DNA of 64,000 bases from Pseudomonadota bacterium (GCA_018240525.1 JAFEFN010000007.1:1-64000), one strand, 5' to 3'. Shown: positions 44,205-54,115, numbered from the stretch's first letter. Notes: a model not told the origin generated them from the sequence alone. Numbers and translations: made by a program.

Positions 44205-44215
44205 TGGAATCCGGC

Positions 44216-45397
44216 ATGGATGAACCGCTCCTCGATCCCTATGACCACCGGTTCCACTGGGATCCGTACCCGTACTATCGGGCGGCACGCGAGCGCGACC
44301 CGGTGTACTTCTATGCGCCGGGCGGGTTCTGGCTGCTTACCAAGTGGGATGACGTGAACCGCGCGTTCAAGGACCACAGGACCTTCATCAATACCGGCGC
44401 CGTGGCCCTGGAAAAGGATGCTAACGACAAGCTGCCCTATCCCATGTTCCTGGCGAGCGATGCGCCGGTACACACGCGTCAGCGCGCCGTGCTGGCGCCG
44501 CTGATGATGCCTGCGGCTCTGGGCAAGCTGGAAGCGTACACTCGGCAGCGCACGCTGCAGCTGATCGAGCCGCACCTGGCTACCGGACGGCTGGATTTCG
44601 TGGCCGACCTGGCCTGCTATCTGCCGATGGACGTGATTTCACAGCTGATCAGCGTGCCGATCGAGGACCGCGACAAGGTTCGCGGCTTGGCTGATGATCT
44701 GATCGCACGTGAGGACAGGCAGACCGATTTGTCCGAGCGCAACGTCGCCGGCTACATGGGTCTCGCGCAGTACTTCGAGGAACACAGCGCTCGTCACGCC
44801 CCTGCGGATAGTGAAGGATTGCTCGGAGCAATGCTGCAGGCGCAGCAACAGGGACAGATGAGTCACGCGGAAGTGGTGGGCAATCTCATCCTGCTCGCCA
44901 TTGCCGGCAATGAGACCACCACCAAGCTGATCGGCAATATGGCGCACCGGCTGTGGGAGCATCCCGAGCAGCGGCGCATGCTGGTCGAAGACCCGAAGCT
45001 GATACCCAAGGCGATCGAAGAGGTGCTGCGCTTCGACGGCTCGTCGCACATCCTCACCCGGCGTGTCGCGGCTGACATCACGATCCGAGGCAAGCAGCTG
45101 AAGAAGGGTGACCGCGTGGGCCTGTGCGTGATCTCCGCCAACCGCGATCCGGACAAGTTTCCGAACGCGGAGGTCTTCGACATCACCCGCGGATCGCGCG
45201 ACCACATGGCCTTCGGGTACGGGGTCCATGCGTGCTTGGGCGCTGCGCTGGCGCGGCTCGAGACTCGCGTGGTATTCGAGGAGATCATGCGCCTCCTTCC
45301 CGACTATGAGATAGAGGAGAGCGGGTTGAAGCGCGCCCACAACCCCAACGTCCGCGGATTCACGCACGTGCCCGCGCGGTTCGCGGTGCGCGGATGA
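44216..45397 (+). CDS. cytochrome P450
   Basis: 393 residues from ATG 44216; GTG 44204, overlapping the SDR stop, is an alternative. The I-helix has AGNETT at 230-235, the ExxR is Glu269-Arg272, and the heme loop FGYGVHACLG holds Cys340. It is a soluble class I P450. No ferredoxin is encoded in this operon. With two SDRs and an aldehyde dehydrogenase, it probably starts oxidation of a hydrophobic substrate, perhaps a terpenoid; the substrate is inference. Confidence 0.93.
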   Translation: MDEPLLDPYDHRFHWDPYPYYRAARERDPVYFYAPGGFWLLTKWDDVNRAFKDHRTFINTGAVALEKDANDKLPYPMFLASDAPVHTRQRAVLAPLMMPAALGKLEAYTRQRTLQLIEPHLATGRLDFVADLACYLPMDVISQLISVPIEDRDKVRGLADDLIAREDRQTDLSERNVAGYMGLAQYFEEHSARHAPADSEGLLGAMLQAQQQGQMSHAEVVGNLILLAIAGNETTTKLIGNMAHRLWEHPEQRRMLVEDPKLIPKAIEEVLRFDGSSHILTRRVAADITIRGKQLKKGDRVGLCVISANRDPDKFPNAEVFDITRGSRDHMAFGYGVHACLGAALARLETRVVFEEIMRLLPDYEIEESGLKRAHNPNVRGFTHVPARFAVRG

Positions 45398-46881
45398 ACG
45401 CGCCCGCCAAGTCTGCGCGAACCGTTGTGGGAGAGGCGCGGCTGCTGATCGATGGCACGTTGACCGAGGCACGCTCCGGAGCACGTTACGAGAACATCAG
45501 TCCAGTCACCGAGGAGGTGATCGGAACGGTCGCCGACGCCGACGTCGACGACGCGGCGTCCGCCATCGCCGCGGCGCGACGTGCGTTTGACGAGTCCGCC
45601 TGGTCGGCCGACCGCGCTCTGCGCCATCGCTGCCTGTCGCAGCTGCGCGATGGGCTGCGCGCCGAGATCGATGATCTGTACGAGCAGATCATGGCCGAGG
45701 TCGGCGCCACCATGGCCATCACGGTCCACGGACCGCAAGGCAAGGGCCCTCTTGAGATCCTGGACTACTACCTTGATTTGATGGAGCGCTATCGCTGGGA
45801 TGATGAACTGCCGGTCTCGCGGCACATGGGCGTGCCGAGCAAGCGCCTGCTGTGGCGCGAAGCCGCCGGCGTAGCCGCGGCGATCACCCCCTGGAACATT
45901 CCGTTCCACATCAACATGGCGAAGGTCGTGCCCGCCCTGGCGGCCGGTTGCACCGCGATCCTCAAGGCTGCGCCCGAGACGCCTTGGGCGGCGACCTTCA
46001 TCGGGCGCATCGCCGCGGAGCACACGGACATCCCTGCGGGGGTCCTCAACGTTCTCACGTCCAGTGATCGCGGCCGCGTCGGGGAACTGCTGGCCGCGGA
46101 CCCACGCGTCGACCTGGTGTCCTTCACCGGCTCGACCGCCACCGGCCGCCGCGTCATGACCGTCGCCGCAGGCACCGTGAAGCGTGTCTTTCTCGAATTG
46201 GGCGGAAAATCGGCCACCATCGTCCTCGACGACGCTGATTTCAGCACCGCGCTGCTGGCTGGCTTCGCCGTGTGCTACCACGCTGGCCAGGGGTGCGCGA
46301 TCCCCACGCGCATGCTGCTCCCGCGGTCGCGCTATGCCGAGGGGATCGAGTTCTTGAAGACGGCGTTTGCCCGCTTCGAGTATGGCGATCCGCGCGGCGA
46401 CGGCCAGATCATGGGGCCGTTGATCAGCGCTCGCCAGCTCGCACGGGTCCTCGAATACATCGAGATCGGCAAGCAGGAAGGGGCGCGCCTGGTATGCGGC
46501 GGCGGCCGGCCCGCACGCCTGTCGCGTGGCTACTACGTGGAGCCGACGATCTTCGCTGACGTCAGCAACCACATGAGAATCGCGCAGGAAGAGATCTTCG
46601 GTCCGGTGCTGGCGGTCATACCTTACGCAGACGACGACGATGCGGTACGCATTGCCAACGACTCGATCTACGGCCTGTCGGGGGCGATCATCGGGGGTCA
46701 GGCGAGAGCTCTGAAGATGGCGCGGCGCATCCGTACCGGGACACTGAACATCAACGGCGCAAACTTCTTTGCGCCCGACTCGCCCTTCGGTGGCTACAAG
46801 CAAAGCGGAATTGGCCGGGAGATGGGCGTTGCGGGACTGGAAGAGTACCTGCAGCTAAAGACCGTGGCCGTTCCGGGCTGA
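45394..46881 (+). CDS. NAD(P)-dependent aldehyde dehydrogenase
   Basis: 495 residues, overlapping the P450 stop by four bases. ALDH marks: ITPWNIPFHIN with Asn168, FTGSTATGR nucleotide loop, Glu268 in LELGGKS, catalytic Cys301 in HAGQGCAIPTR, and EEIFGPVLAV. It oxidises an aldehyde to the acid, presumably the product of the P450/SDR steps. Confidence 0.95.
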   Translation: MNAPAKSARTVVGEARLLIDGTLTEARSGARYENISPVTEEVIGTVADADVDDAASAIAAARRAFDESAWSADRALRHRCLSQLRDGLRAEIDDLYEQIMAEVGATMAITVHGPQGKGPLEILDYYLDLMERYRWDDELPVSRHMGVPSKRLLWREAAGVAAAITPWNIPFHINMAKVVPALAAGCTAILKAAPETPWAATFIGRIAAEHTDIPAGVLNVLTSSDRGRVGELLAADPRVDLVSFTGSTATGRRVMTVAAGTVKRVFLELGGKSATIVLDDADFSTALLAGFAVCYHAGQGCAIPTRMLLPRSRYAEGIEFLKTAFARFEYGDPRGDGQIMGPLISARQLARVLEYIEIGKQEGARLVCGGGRPARLSRGYYVEPTIFADVSNHMRIAQEEIFGPVLAVIPYADDDDAVRIANDSIYGLSGAIIGGQARALKMARRIRTGTLNINGANFFAPDSPFGGYKQSGIGREMGVAGLEEYLQLKTVAVPG

Positions 46882-46898
46882 AACAACAGGAAGATCGC

Positions 46899-47690
46899 AT
46901 GACCGCGTCGCACTTGCAGGGACAGGTGATCGCCGTCACCGGAGCATCCAAGGGCCTTGGGCTGGCCATCGCCAGCAGCCTCATCGCCAGGGGCGCGCGC
47001 GTCGCGCTGCTCGCCCGTCACGCGGCACCACTTGAAGCTGCGGCGAGCGCGCTGGGTAGCAGCGCCATGGCGCTGGTCGCGGACGTGCGCAGCAAGGCAG
47101 CAATGCAGGCGGCGCTATCCCAGATCGTGCAGCGCTGGGGGCGCCTGGACGGACTGGTGAACAATGTGGGCTTCCAGTTTGCGCGCAGGCTCGAGCTGAT
47201 GCCCGAGCAGGAGGTGCGCGACCTACTGGACCTCAACTTTACCAGCGCGGTTTTTGCCAGTCAGGCCGCCATCCCGCTGCTGCGTGCCGCCGGCGGTGGA
47301 AGGATCATCAACATCTCTTCATCCACCGTGCGGCACGAGAACGAGTTCTCGCATCTGGGCATGTACTCGGCGAGCAAGGCAGCGCTCGAGCACTTCTCGC
47401 GCGAACTACGCCACGAGCTCAAGCCGGACGGGATCACGGTGACCGTGTTCAGCCCCGGGGCGGCCGCGACCGGCAGTGTCGCCAATTTCGATCCGCAGGC
47501 ACTGCAGGAGGCGATGCAAGACTGGCTCACCAAGGGCCCGACATTCGATGGTGCCCTGCAGCCACACACCGTGGGTGACGCCGTCGCCGCGTGCTTCGAG
47601 ATGCCGCGCGGAGTGTCCCTGGAATTTGTGGAACTCCGGCCGAGCACGCCGACGCCGAAGATGCTCGAGTCGGACTGGAAGCAGCCCTAG
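46899..47690 (+). CDS. SDR-family oxidoreductase (canonical)
   Basis: 263 residues. The nucleotide loop is TGASKGLGLAIA (12-23), then NNVGFQ, and the catalytic set is ISSSTVR with YSASK (Tyr and Lys intact). Begins 17 bases after the ALDH stop and ends the operon. Its stop lies three bases from the stop of the convergent M16 peptidase gene. Confidence 0.9.
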   Translation: MTASHLQGQVIAVTGASKGLGLAIASSLIARGARVALLARHAAPLEAAASALGSSAMALVADVRSKAAMQAALSQIVQRWGRLDGLVNNVGFQFARRLELMPEQEVRDLLDLNFTSAVFASQAAIPLLRAAGGGRIINISSSTVRHENEFSHLGMYSASKAALEHFSRELRHELKPDGITVTVFSPGAAATGSVANFDPQALQEAMQDWLTKGPTFDGALQPHTVGDAVAACFEMPRGVSLEFVELRPSTPTPKMLESDWKQP

Positions 47691-47693
47691 ACG

Positions 47694-50387
47694 CTACGGC
47701 GGTGTCGGCCCTTCGGTGACGCGCACGAGGTCCTGGGGCCGGAGCCACTTCTTGAAGCTTGCCTGCACGGCTGCGGCATCCAGTCCGATGTAGTGTCGTG
47801 CGGCATTGGTCGGCTCGTCCAGCGGCAGCCCCAGATCCACGCGACTGAGCATGCCATGTGCAATCTCGCTGACTCCCGACTCGGCCAGCGGCAGCTGCCG
47901 CACCAAGCATGCCTTGGCGCGCGTGAGTTCATCGTCTCCCACCGGAGTGCTCTGCATCGCCACCAGCTCTCGCGACACCATGCTGGCCGCCTTGAGAACG
48001 TTCTCCGGGTCGCTCGCGTACTCGACCAGGTACACCCCGCGGGTCCTGCCCGCCTGCAAAACCGAGCCGACCGAGTAGACCAGGCCCGAGTTCTTGCGCA
48101 GGTCGATGCTCAGACGCGTTGCGTAGAAGCTACCGCCTAGCACGGCGTTGCCAAGCTCCAGAGGATAGAAGTCGGGATCGGCGCGCGTGATCGCCAGCGT
48201 CTGCGCGAGGATCACGCGGTCCTGGACGCGGCTGGAGTCGGGGACTGCGATCGTGCTCATCTGATTGGCGGGTGCTACCGGCAGGTCGATCTGCGGCGGG
48301 GGGCCTTCGGCGCGCCAGCCGCCGAAGTACTTCTCGACGGTGGTGCGGGCGGACTCGGGCGTGATCTTGCCGATCACGACCAGGGTCGCCATGTCGGGCC
48401 GGAACACCTGCTGGTAGTAGGTGCGCACCTGCGCTGGCGTGAGTGAGCGCACGCTCTCGGGCGTGGACATGCGCAGGCTCGGGTCGCCGGCGGGGTAAAG
48501 GGCGCTGCGCAGCGAGCGTTGTGTCAGGAATCCCGGGCTCGCGTTGCGCGCGGCGACGCCCATGGCTGCCTGGCCGCGAATGATCTGCATCGCCGCCTCC
48601 GGCAATGCCGGATGCAACTCATTGTCGGCCAGCAGTTCGGCGGCACGGTCGAAGTGTTCGCTCAGCGCCTGTGCCGAGAAGTCCGTGCCGGCCTTGGCAC
48701 GCGCGCCGATGGCATCAAGTTGCTGCTGGAAGGCCAGCCGATCCAGCCTTTCGCTGCCGTAGCCAAGCAGTCGGTCGAGGACCGGGGCGATGCCCTCCTG
48801 GCCGGTCGCTTCCTGCATCTCCGGCCGGTTGCGGATGTGGCCGTAGATGCTCACGGTGTCGCTCACATCCTCGGTCTGCACGATCAGGGTGAGTCCGTTT
48901 GGCAGCCGGCTCACCACCGGGTGCAGCGTGGAGGGTGGCACGTCGAGTCGCCGCAGCGCCTTTTCCGCCCAGGGGGGCAGCTGCGTGGCATGTGTCTCGC
49001 CGAGGGCGATCGTCTCCTGGCCCCCGAATCCGCCGCGGGCCGGCACTGGCTGGCCCGAGCCGCGGGGTAGCATGATGCCGACGACCGCATGGCTGAGGTC
49101 GAGGTACTTGCGCGCCACTCGATTGACGTCGGCTACGGTGACCTTCTCGATACGCTCCAGGTCCTCATCGGGGGACTTAAGTCCATACAGTGCCAGTGCA
49201 TCGGCCCAGATCGAGGCCAGCTCCGGAATCGAGTTGCGCTGGAACTGCGCCTCGCTCCGCTCCTGCAGCTTGGCGGCCTCCACTAGGTCTGCCGGTACGC
49301 CATCGCGCGCCACGCCCTGCAGGATGCCGCGAACCTGCGACTCGAGCGCCTTGGGATCATCCCCGGAGTTGAAGGACAGCGCCGCGTAGGCGAGGCCTGC
49401 TTCCGGGAGCGGATCCAAAGCGAACTCCGCGCCGGTGGCCTTGCCCTGGGGGACCAGGCCGTACAGGGCGAAGCGCTTGCTGGTGAGCACGTCCGCGAGC
49501 ACCTCGAGCGCCGGGAAGTCGGCATCTCGCGGCCCGGGTATGCGAGTGGCGAGCATGAGCGTCCCGGCAGGCTGATCCGTGTCCACCGTAAAGGACGTCG
49601 GTTGCACCGGCCGGAGCTCAACGCGCGGCCTGGGCGGCAACTTCTTGGCGGGGATCTCCCCGAAAAGGCGCCGCACCTGGCTGAGCGTCGCCTCCGGGTC
49701 GACGTTGCCGGCGATGACGAGGATCGCGTTGTTCGGCGCGTACCAGGTGTCGTGGAAGCTCTTGAGCATCTGCGCCGTGGTCTTCTGGAAGGAAGGCCGC
49801 GTGCCGAGCGCATCATGAGCATACGGTGTGCCGGCGAACATGCGGGCGCGGATCTTCTCGAACAGCTTGTAGCCGGGCTCGGACAGGTCCTGGGCTACCT
49901 CCTGCTCGATCGCACCCCGCTCGTGTTCCCACTCCTTCGGCGAGGCGATGACTGCACGCATGCGCAGAGCCTCGATATTGAGCGCGATATCGAGATCCTC
50001 GGCCGGCACCGTGAACAGGTACTGGGTGAGGTCCTCGCGGGTGTTGGCGTTGAAGTCCCCACCGACGATGCTGCCGATGTCGGCGAGCTGATCCGCCGTC
50101 AGCCCGGGGCTGCCACGGAACATCATGTGCTCCATGGCGTGCGCCGTCCCCGGGAAGCCTGGCGGTGTCTCGTCGGAGCCGGCGAGATAATTCACGGAGG
50201 TCGCTACCACCGGCGCCAGCGAGTTGCGCACGATGACCACCCGTAACCCGTTGTCCAGGGTGGCCCGCAGTACGTCCCCGTCTGGGGGGGCCGGTGTCGC
50301 GGCCGCCAGCCAGGCAGGCAGCGCCCCGAGAAGGACGAGCAGGGCGAGGGCCCGCAGCGGGGTGCGGGCGAGGGCGGGATGCGGCAT
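47694..50387 (-). CDS. M16 zinc peptidase (two-domain, exported)
   Basis: 897 residues from ATG 50387; the frame stays open upstream only because it is antisense to the OmpA-like gene. A signal peptide ends near AWLAAATPA. The inverted zinc motif HAMEH gives His83, Glu86 and His87, with a downstream Glu in ERGAIEQEVAQD. The second half (about 470-897) repeats the M16 fold without the motif, as in the M16B family. It degrades peptides in the periplasm or at the membrane. Confidence 0.92.
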   Translation of the reverse strand: MPHPALARTPLRALALLVLLGALPAWLAAATPAPPDGDVLRATLDNGLRVVIVRNSLAPVVATSVNYLAGSDETPPGFPGTAHAMEHMMFRGSPGLTADQLADIGSIVGGDFNANTREDLTQYLFTVPAEDLDIALNIEALRMRAVIASPKEWEHERGAIEQEVAQDLSEPGYKLFEKIRARMFAGTPYAHDALGTRPSFQKTTAQMLKSFHDTWYAPNNAILVIAGNVDPEATLSQVRRLFGEIPAKKLPPRPRVELRPVQPTSFTVDTDQPAGTLMLATRIPGPRDADFPALEVLADVLTSKRFALYGLVPQGKATGAEFALDPLPEAGLAYAALSFNSGDDPKALESQVRGILQGVARDGVPADLVEAAKLQERSEAQFQRNSIPELASIWADALALYGLKSPDEDLERIEKVTVADVNRVARKYLDLSHAVVGIMLPRGSGQPVPARGGFGGQETIALGETHATQLPPWAEKALRRLDVPPSTLHPVVSRLPNGLTLIVQTEDVSDTVSIYGHIRNRPEMQEATGQEGIAPVLDRLLGYGSERLDRLAFQQQLDAIGARAKAGTDFSAQALSEHFDRAAELLADNELHPALPEAAMQIIRGQAAMGVAARNASPGFLTQRSLRSALYPAGDPSLRMSTPESVRSLTPAQVRTYYQQVFRPDMATLVVIGKITPESARTTVEKYFGGWRAEGPPPQIDLPVAPANQMSTIAVPDSSRVQDRVILAQTLAITRADPDFYPLELGNAVLGGSFYATRLSIDLRKNSGLVYSVGSVLQAGRTRGVYLVEYASDPENVLKAASMVSRELVAMQSTPVGDDELTRAKACLVRQLPLAESGVSEIAHGMLSRVDLGLPLDEPTNAARHYIGLDAAAVQASFKKWLRPQDLVRVTEGPTPP

Positions 50388-50564
50388 GCGGGCCTGGGTC
50401 GTAGGGATGGGTGGCCAGTATAAGCGATGGCCCTGCCGCCATTTTCTGCCACAAATCTTCCGGGCTTCTGCGGATTTCCTCCACGGCCCCGGCTGGCACC
50501 GGCGTTGAACTGGTAACCGTAGGCGGAGCGTGGCTCCGCGCCACAACGCACCAGGAGTCAAGCC

Positions 50565-51323
50565 ATGAAAACGTTCATACCCGTCATCCGCACCGGCGCA
50601 CTTGTATTGGGCCTTGCTGCCTGCATGGCCTCGCTGCCGGCACCTGCCGAGGAGGTCATTGTCCAGTCGCATGCGCAATCGCCGCCGTCCAAGCAAGCGA
50701 CCGCCGGTGCCGTCACCGGGCTGGTGGTGGGTGCCGCTGCCGGCGGCCCCATCGGAGCTTTCGTCGGCATCACCGCGGGCGCCATGCTGGGCGAGCGCTA
50801 CCACCGTCAGAAGGAGACTGCGGGGGCACTGGCGGCGACCCTGGGTGAAAGCGAGGCCGAGCGCGCGCGGCTCGCGCAGCATGTCACGGAGATGGACACC
50901 ACGCTGGGTGCAGCTCAGGCGCGCGATGCCTTGCAGGCGAGGGCGCTGCAGCAGACCAACGAGCTCGGGATCGACGTGGCATTTCGGACCAACGACGATT
51001 CGGTGAGCCTGCAGGCACTGCCTCCGCTGATGAAGCTGGGCGCCCTGGCCGCAGCCATGCCGCAGGCGAAGGTGCACGTCGCAGGCTTCGCCGACCCGCG
51101 CGGCGCCGAGGACTACAACCAGGCGTTGTCGCTGCGCCGAGCGCAGGCGGTGGCCACGGTGCTCGCCAGCGCCGGGGTCTCTCCCGAGTGCATCCTCGTG
51201 GAGGCGCGCGGCGATGCCGACTCGAGCAGTGCCGCCGGGGACCTGGACGGTTACGCGCTCGACCGGCGTGTCAGCGTACGGCTGGAGCTGCCCGACGGCA
51301 GCCAGGTGGCGCGCCGTGAATAG
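50565..51323 (+). CDS. OmpA-domain envelope protein with glycine zipper
   Basis: 252 residues. Signal peptide (about 1-28), a glycine-zipper segment GAVTGLVVGAAAGGPIGAFV (about 48-67), a helical coiled stretch (85-130), and a C-terminal OmpA-like peptidoglycan-binding domain (about 133-248) with HVAGFADPRGAEDYNQALSL. Residues that bind diaminopimelate in OmpA have likely counterparts (Asp in FADPRG, Arg in RRAQAV). It resembles PdsO-type proteins, but no sortase gene is near. Confidence 0.82.
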   Translation: MKTFIPVIRTGALVLGLAACMASLPAPAEEVIVQSHAQSPPSKQATAGAVTGLVVGAAAGGPIGAFVGITAGAMLGERYHRQKETAGALAATLGESEAERARLAQHVTEMDTTLGAAQARDALQARALQQTNELGIDVAFRTNDDSVSLQALPPLMKLGALAAAMPQAKVHVAGFADPRGAEDYNQALSLRRAQAVATVLASAGVSPECILVEARGDADSSSAAGDLDGYALDRRVSVRLELPDGSQVARRE

Positions 51324-51348
51324 CGCGCACAGCCGCTGGCAGCAGGGT

Positions 51349-51373
51349 GCGTCGCGGGCCAAGCCCGCGACGC
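51349..51373. terminator. strong hairpin after OmpA-like gene
   Basis: GCGTCGCGGGC and GCCCGCGACGC make a perfect 11-bp stem with a three-base loop, 26 bases after the OmpA-like stop. No T-run follows, so it may slow rather than end transcription. Confidence 0.5.
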
Positions 51374-51420
51374 GCCTTCGCGCTAGAATTGCCTGGCATG
51401 ACTACCTGCGCGACGCCAGC

Positions 51421-51777
51421 ATGAGTGCCTCAATCGTACGTCTCGATGGGGAGGTTGAAGCCGACACCTCCGAACCTGCCGGCGACCGGCTGATCGCGGG
51501 ACATCCGCGCATGGAGGTGCGCAACTACTTCGCCGACGGCACCCAGCAGTTCTTCGCCGGGCGCTGGTCGGCGACCCGTGGCAAGTGGCGGATTCGCTAT
51601 ACGGAGAACGAGCTGTGCGTGATGACTGCCGGACGGGTGGTGCTGGAGAGCACCACCGGGCAGCGCTGCACGTTCGGGCCTGGAGATGCCTTCGTGGTAC
51701 CCGCAGGCTTTGTCGGTACATGGGAGGTCATCGAGGACTGCGCGAAGATCTATGCGATCTTCGAGTCCAAGGACTGA
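51421..51777 (+). CDS. cupin protein (DUF861/EutQ-like)
   Basis: 118 residues from ATG 51421. A small cupin barrel: WSATRGKWRIRYTENELCVM, then GRVVLEST, then FGPGDAFVVPAGFVGTWEV. It matches the Cupin_3 pattern, in which metal-binding His residues are often lacking, as here. The ribosome site is weak. Function unknown. Confidence 0.78.
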   Translation: MSASIVRLDGEVEADTSEPAGDRLIAGHPRMEVRNYFADGTQQFFAGRWSATRGKWRIRYTENELCVMTAGRVVLESTTGQRCTFGPGDAFVVPAGFVGTWEVIEDCAKIYAIFESKD

Positions 51778-51908
51778 GCGCACTGCGCACGAGCTGACAT
51801 AACACGCGGTCGCCTTGACGGCGGTCGCAGATCCGCGACGCGTTGCTTCACCGCCGCGGGAGCCGATGTAAAGGTACGTCCCTTGGTCGTGACCCTGGGA
51901 GACGTGCC

Positions 51909-52058
51909 GTGGAAACCATTACTGTTTCGACCACGCGCAGCAGCGTGTTCAGTCTGTCGGAAATGGAACTGATGGTGGGCAGCGCCATCGTCATTGTCGT
52001 GCTGGCCTGGATGGTGCTCTCGCGGATGCGCCGGGATCGTCACCAGCCGCAGGTCTAA
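51909..52058 (+). CDS. 49-residue single-helix membrane protein
   Basis: GTG 51909 is preceded by GGGAG seven bases upstream. The peptide has a polar N-terminus, one transmembrane helix (about 22-38) and a basic RMRRDRH tail, which would put the C-terminus in the cytoplasm. No family recognised. Confidence 0.5.
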   Translation: METITVSTTRSSVFSLSEMELMVGSAIVIVVLAWMVLSRMRRDRHQPQV

Positions 52059-52071
52059 CAGCCGAAATCCG

Positions 52072-52095
52072 GGGCCCGGCGTGAGCGCCGGGCCC
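52072..52095. terminator. bidirectional hairpin between convergent genes
   Basis: GGGCCCGGCG and CGCCGGGCCC form a perfect 10-bp stem with a TGAG loop, between the small membrane gene and the convergent aminotransferase gene. Position suggests shared termination; there is no T-run. Confidence 0.55.
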
Positions 52096-52118
52096 GCTGC
52101 CTGCCTCGGCCGGCTGGA

Positions 52119-53444
52119 TTACTGGCTGCGCAGAACTTCGGCCAGGGTGCCGAACATCTGCTCGATCTGCGCGGGCTCCACGATAAGCGGCGGGGACATC
52201 GCAATGATGTCCGCGGTCTGGCGCACCAGCACGCCGCGCTCGAAACACCGGGTGAAGACGTCATAGCCGCGCGCGCCCGGCTTGCCGGCAAGCGGCTCCA
52301 GTTCCACACCCACGATCAGTCCGTAGGTGCGTATGTCTATCACGTTCGGCAGCCCGCGCAGGGCGTGTGCGGCATCTTCCCAGTGCTTGGCGAGGCTCTT
52401 GGCGCGGGTCAGCAGGCCGTCGCGCTGGTAGATCCCGAGGGTGGCAAGACCGGCCGCGCAGGCGGCGGGATGAGCCGAGTAAGTGTATCCGTGGAACAGC
52501 TCGATCCCATCGGGGCCCTGCATGAAGGCATCGTAGATGGCCTTGGTGACCAGTACGGCGCCCATCGGGATGCAGCCGTTGGTCAGGCCCTTGGCGAGAG
52601 TGATGATGTCAGGCTTTACCCCGAATTCCTCGGCTGCAAACGCAGAGCCGGTACGTCCAAAGCCCGTAATCACCTCGTCGAAGATGAGGATGATGCCGTG
52701 CTTGTCGCATATCTCGCGCAGGCGCTTCAGATAGCCGCGCGGCGGCAGCAATACGCCCGTTGACCCAGCAATCGGCTCGACGATGACCGCGGCAATGTTG
52801 GAGGCATCGTGCAGGGTGACCAGCCGCTCGAGCTCGTCGGCGAGGTGCGCTCCGTGCTCGGGCAGTCCCCGCGAAAAGGCATTCCTGGCAAGGTCATGAG
52901 TGTGCGGCAGGTGATCGACACCCGGCACGAGAGTCGCGGACCAGGTCTTGCGGTTGGGTGCGATGCCGCCGACCGAGATGCCGCCAAACCCGACCCCGTG
53001 GTAGCCGCGTTCGCGGCCGATCAGGCGCGTGCGCGTGCCCTGGCCGCGAGCGCGATGGTAGGCGAGCGCGATCTTCAGAGCAGTGTCGACCGACTCTGAG
53101 CCGGAGTTCGTGAAGAACACGTGGTCGAGACCCTTCGGGGCGATGCCGACGAGCTCATTGGCGAGCGCGAACGCCTGCGGATGCGCCATCTGGAAGGGCG
53201 GCGCGTAGTCCATCGTCTCGAGCTGGGCAGAGACTGCCTCGGTGATCTCGCGTCGCCCATGCCCGGCATTCACGCACCACAGCCCGGCGACCGCATCAAG
53301 TACCTGCCGCCCGTCGGGCGTCCAGTAGTACATGCCGCTCGCCTTGGCGAGCAGACGCGGCTTTGCCTTGAACTGGCGGTTGTGGGTAAACGGAAGCCAC
53401 AGGGCCTCCAGATCGCTGCGAGTGAGGGCGGCGGAGTTAGGCAT
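52119..53444 (-). CDS. class III omega-amino acid:pyruvate-type aminotransferase
   Basis: 441 residues. PLP enzyme of the beta-alanine/omega-amino acid:pyruvate group: LWLPFTHNRQFKAKPR at the start, TNSGSESVDTALK phosphate loop, Asp256 in FDEVITGFGR, and the PLP lysine Lys285 in TLAKGLTNG. It lies divergent from an XRE-cupin regulator and a PuuC-like dehydrogenase, so it probably transaminates a polyamine or GABA-type intermediate (the PuuE/SpuC role). Confidence 0.88.
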   Translation of the reverse strand: MPNSAALTRSDLEALWLPFTHNRQFKAKPRLLAKASGMYYWTPDGRQVLDAVAGLWCVNAGHGRREITEAVSAQLETMDYAPPFQMAHPQAFALANELVGIAPKGLDHVFFTNSGSESVDTALKIALAYHRARGQGTRTRLIGRERGYHGVGFGGISVGGIAPNRKTWSATLVPGVDHLPHTHDLARNAFSRGLPEHGAHLADELERLVTLHDASNIAAVIVEPIAGSTGVLLPPRGYLKRLREICDKHGIILIFDEVITGFGRTGSAFAAEEFGVKPDIITLAKGLTNGCIPMGAVLVTKAIYDAFMQGPDGIELFHGYTYSAHPAACAAGLATLGIYQRDGLLTRAKSLAKHWEDAAHALRGLPNVIDIRTYGLIVGVELEPLAGKPGARGYDVFTRCFERGVLVRQTADIIAMSPPLIVEPAQIEQMFGTLAEVLRSQ

Positions 53445-53536
53445 GGCGGACCAGATTCCGGGGTTCGGGTGTGGGAGGAGCGATGATAAATAAACTGGAC
53501 AATTTGGACTAGCAGAGGGATATTCGCCCCCTTCTT

Positions 53537-53552
53537 GTCTAGTATATTAAAC
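53537..53552. promoter_or_regulatory. candidate regulator operator, GTCTA-N6-TAAAC
   Basis: A 16-bp near-palindrome ends three bases before the ATG of the XRE-cupin regulator. It matches the perfect palindrome at 62755-62770 in 15 of 18 positions counting one flanking base on each side. The AT-rich centre could overlap a -10 element or the start of transcription. Proposed target of the regulator at 53556. Confidence 0.6.
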
Positions 53553-53555
53553 GAT

Positions 53556-54104
53556 ATGAACATTGATGTGGGTGTGCGCTTGCGCAACATTCGGACCGCA
53601 TTCGGCATCTCCCAACGCGAACTCGCCCGCCGCGCCGGGGTTACCAACGGGTTGATCTCGCTGATCGAGCAGAACCGAGTCAGTCCCTCGGTGAGCTCGC
53701 TGAAGAAGGTGCTCGACGGCGTCCCGATGTCGCTGGCGGAATTCTTCACCCTGGATCTGGGCGCGGCACCCCAGGCGTTCTTCGGAACCGACGAGCTGGT
53801 CGAACTCGGCAACGAGCAGGTCTCGCTGCGCCTGGTCGCCGCGCAACGGCCCGGGAGACAGATGAGCGTGCTGCACGAGCGCTACGCGCCGGGTGCTGCC
53901 ACGGGGGAAGAGATGCTGGCGCACCGCGGGGAGGAAGCCGGCGTCGTCATCCGCGGGCGCATCGAGCTGACCGTGAGCGGGGCCACGCGCGTGCTGGGTC
54001 CCGGCGAGGCCTACTACTTTGCCAGCCAGCTGCCGCACCGCTTCCGCAACGCCGGACGTGAGGCGTGTGAGATCATCAGCGCCTGCACCCCGCCGACTTT
54101 CTGA
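53556..54104 (+). CDS. XRE-cupin transcriptional regulator, PuuR-like
   Basis: 182 residues from ATG 53556. An XRE helix-turn-helix (8-62: RLRNIRTAFGISQRELARRA, then TNGLISLIEQN) is joined to a cupin domain (about 108-180) with YAPGAATGEEMLAHRGEEAG and LPHRFRN. PuuR, the repressor of putrescine use, has this layout. Genes on both sides and a second Puu cluster at 61-64 kb support that role. Effector binding would be in the cupin. Confidence 0.85.
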   Translation: MNIDVGVRLRNIRTAFGISQRELARRAGVTNGLISLIEQNRVSPSVSSLKKVLDGVPMSLAEFFTLDLGAAPQAFFGTDELVELGNEQVSLRLVAAQRPGRQMSVLHERYAPGAATGEEMLAHRGEEAGVVIRGRIELTVSGATRVLGPGEAYYFASQLPHRFRNAGREACEIISACTPPTF

Positions 54105-54115
54105 GCAGCCCAGTC

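Noticed and set aside
50565..51323. Sortase-linked PdsO system
   Set aside because: The protein resembles PdsO, but no sortase or sorting-signal gene is in the window.
50388..51362. N-terminal extension of the M16 peptidase frame
   Set aside because: It is antisense to the OmpA-like gene, and a signal peptide follows ATG 50387.
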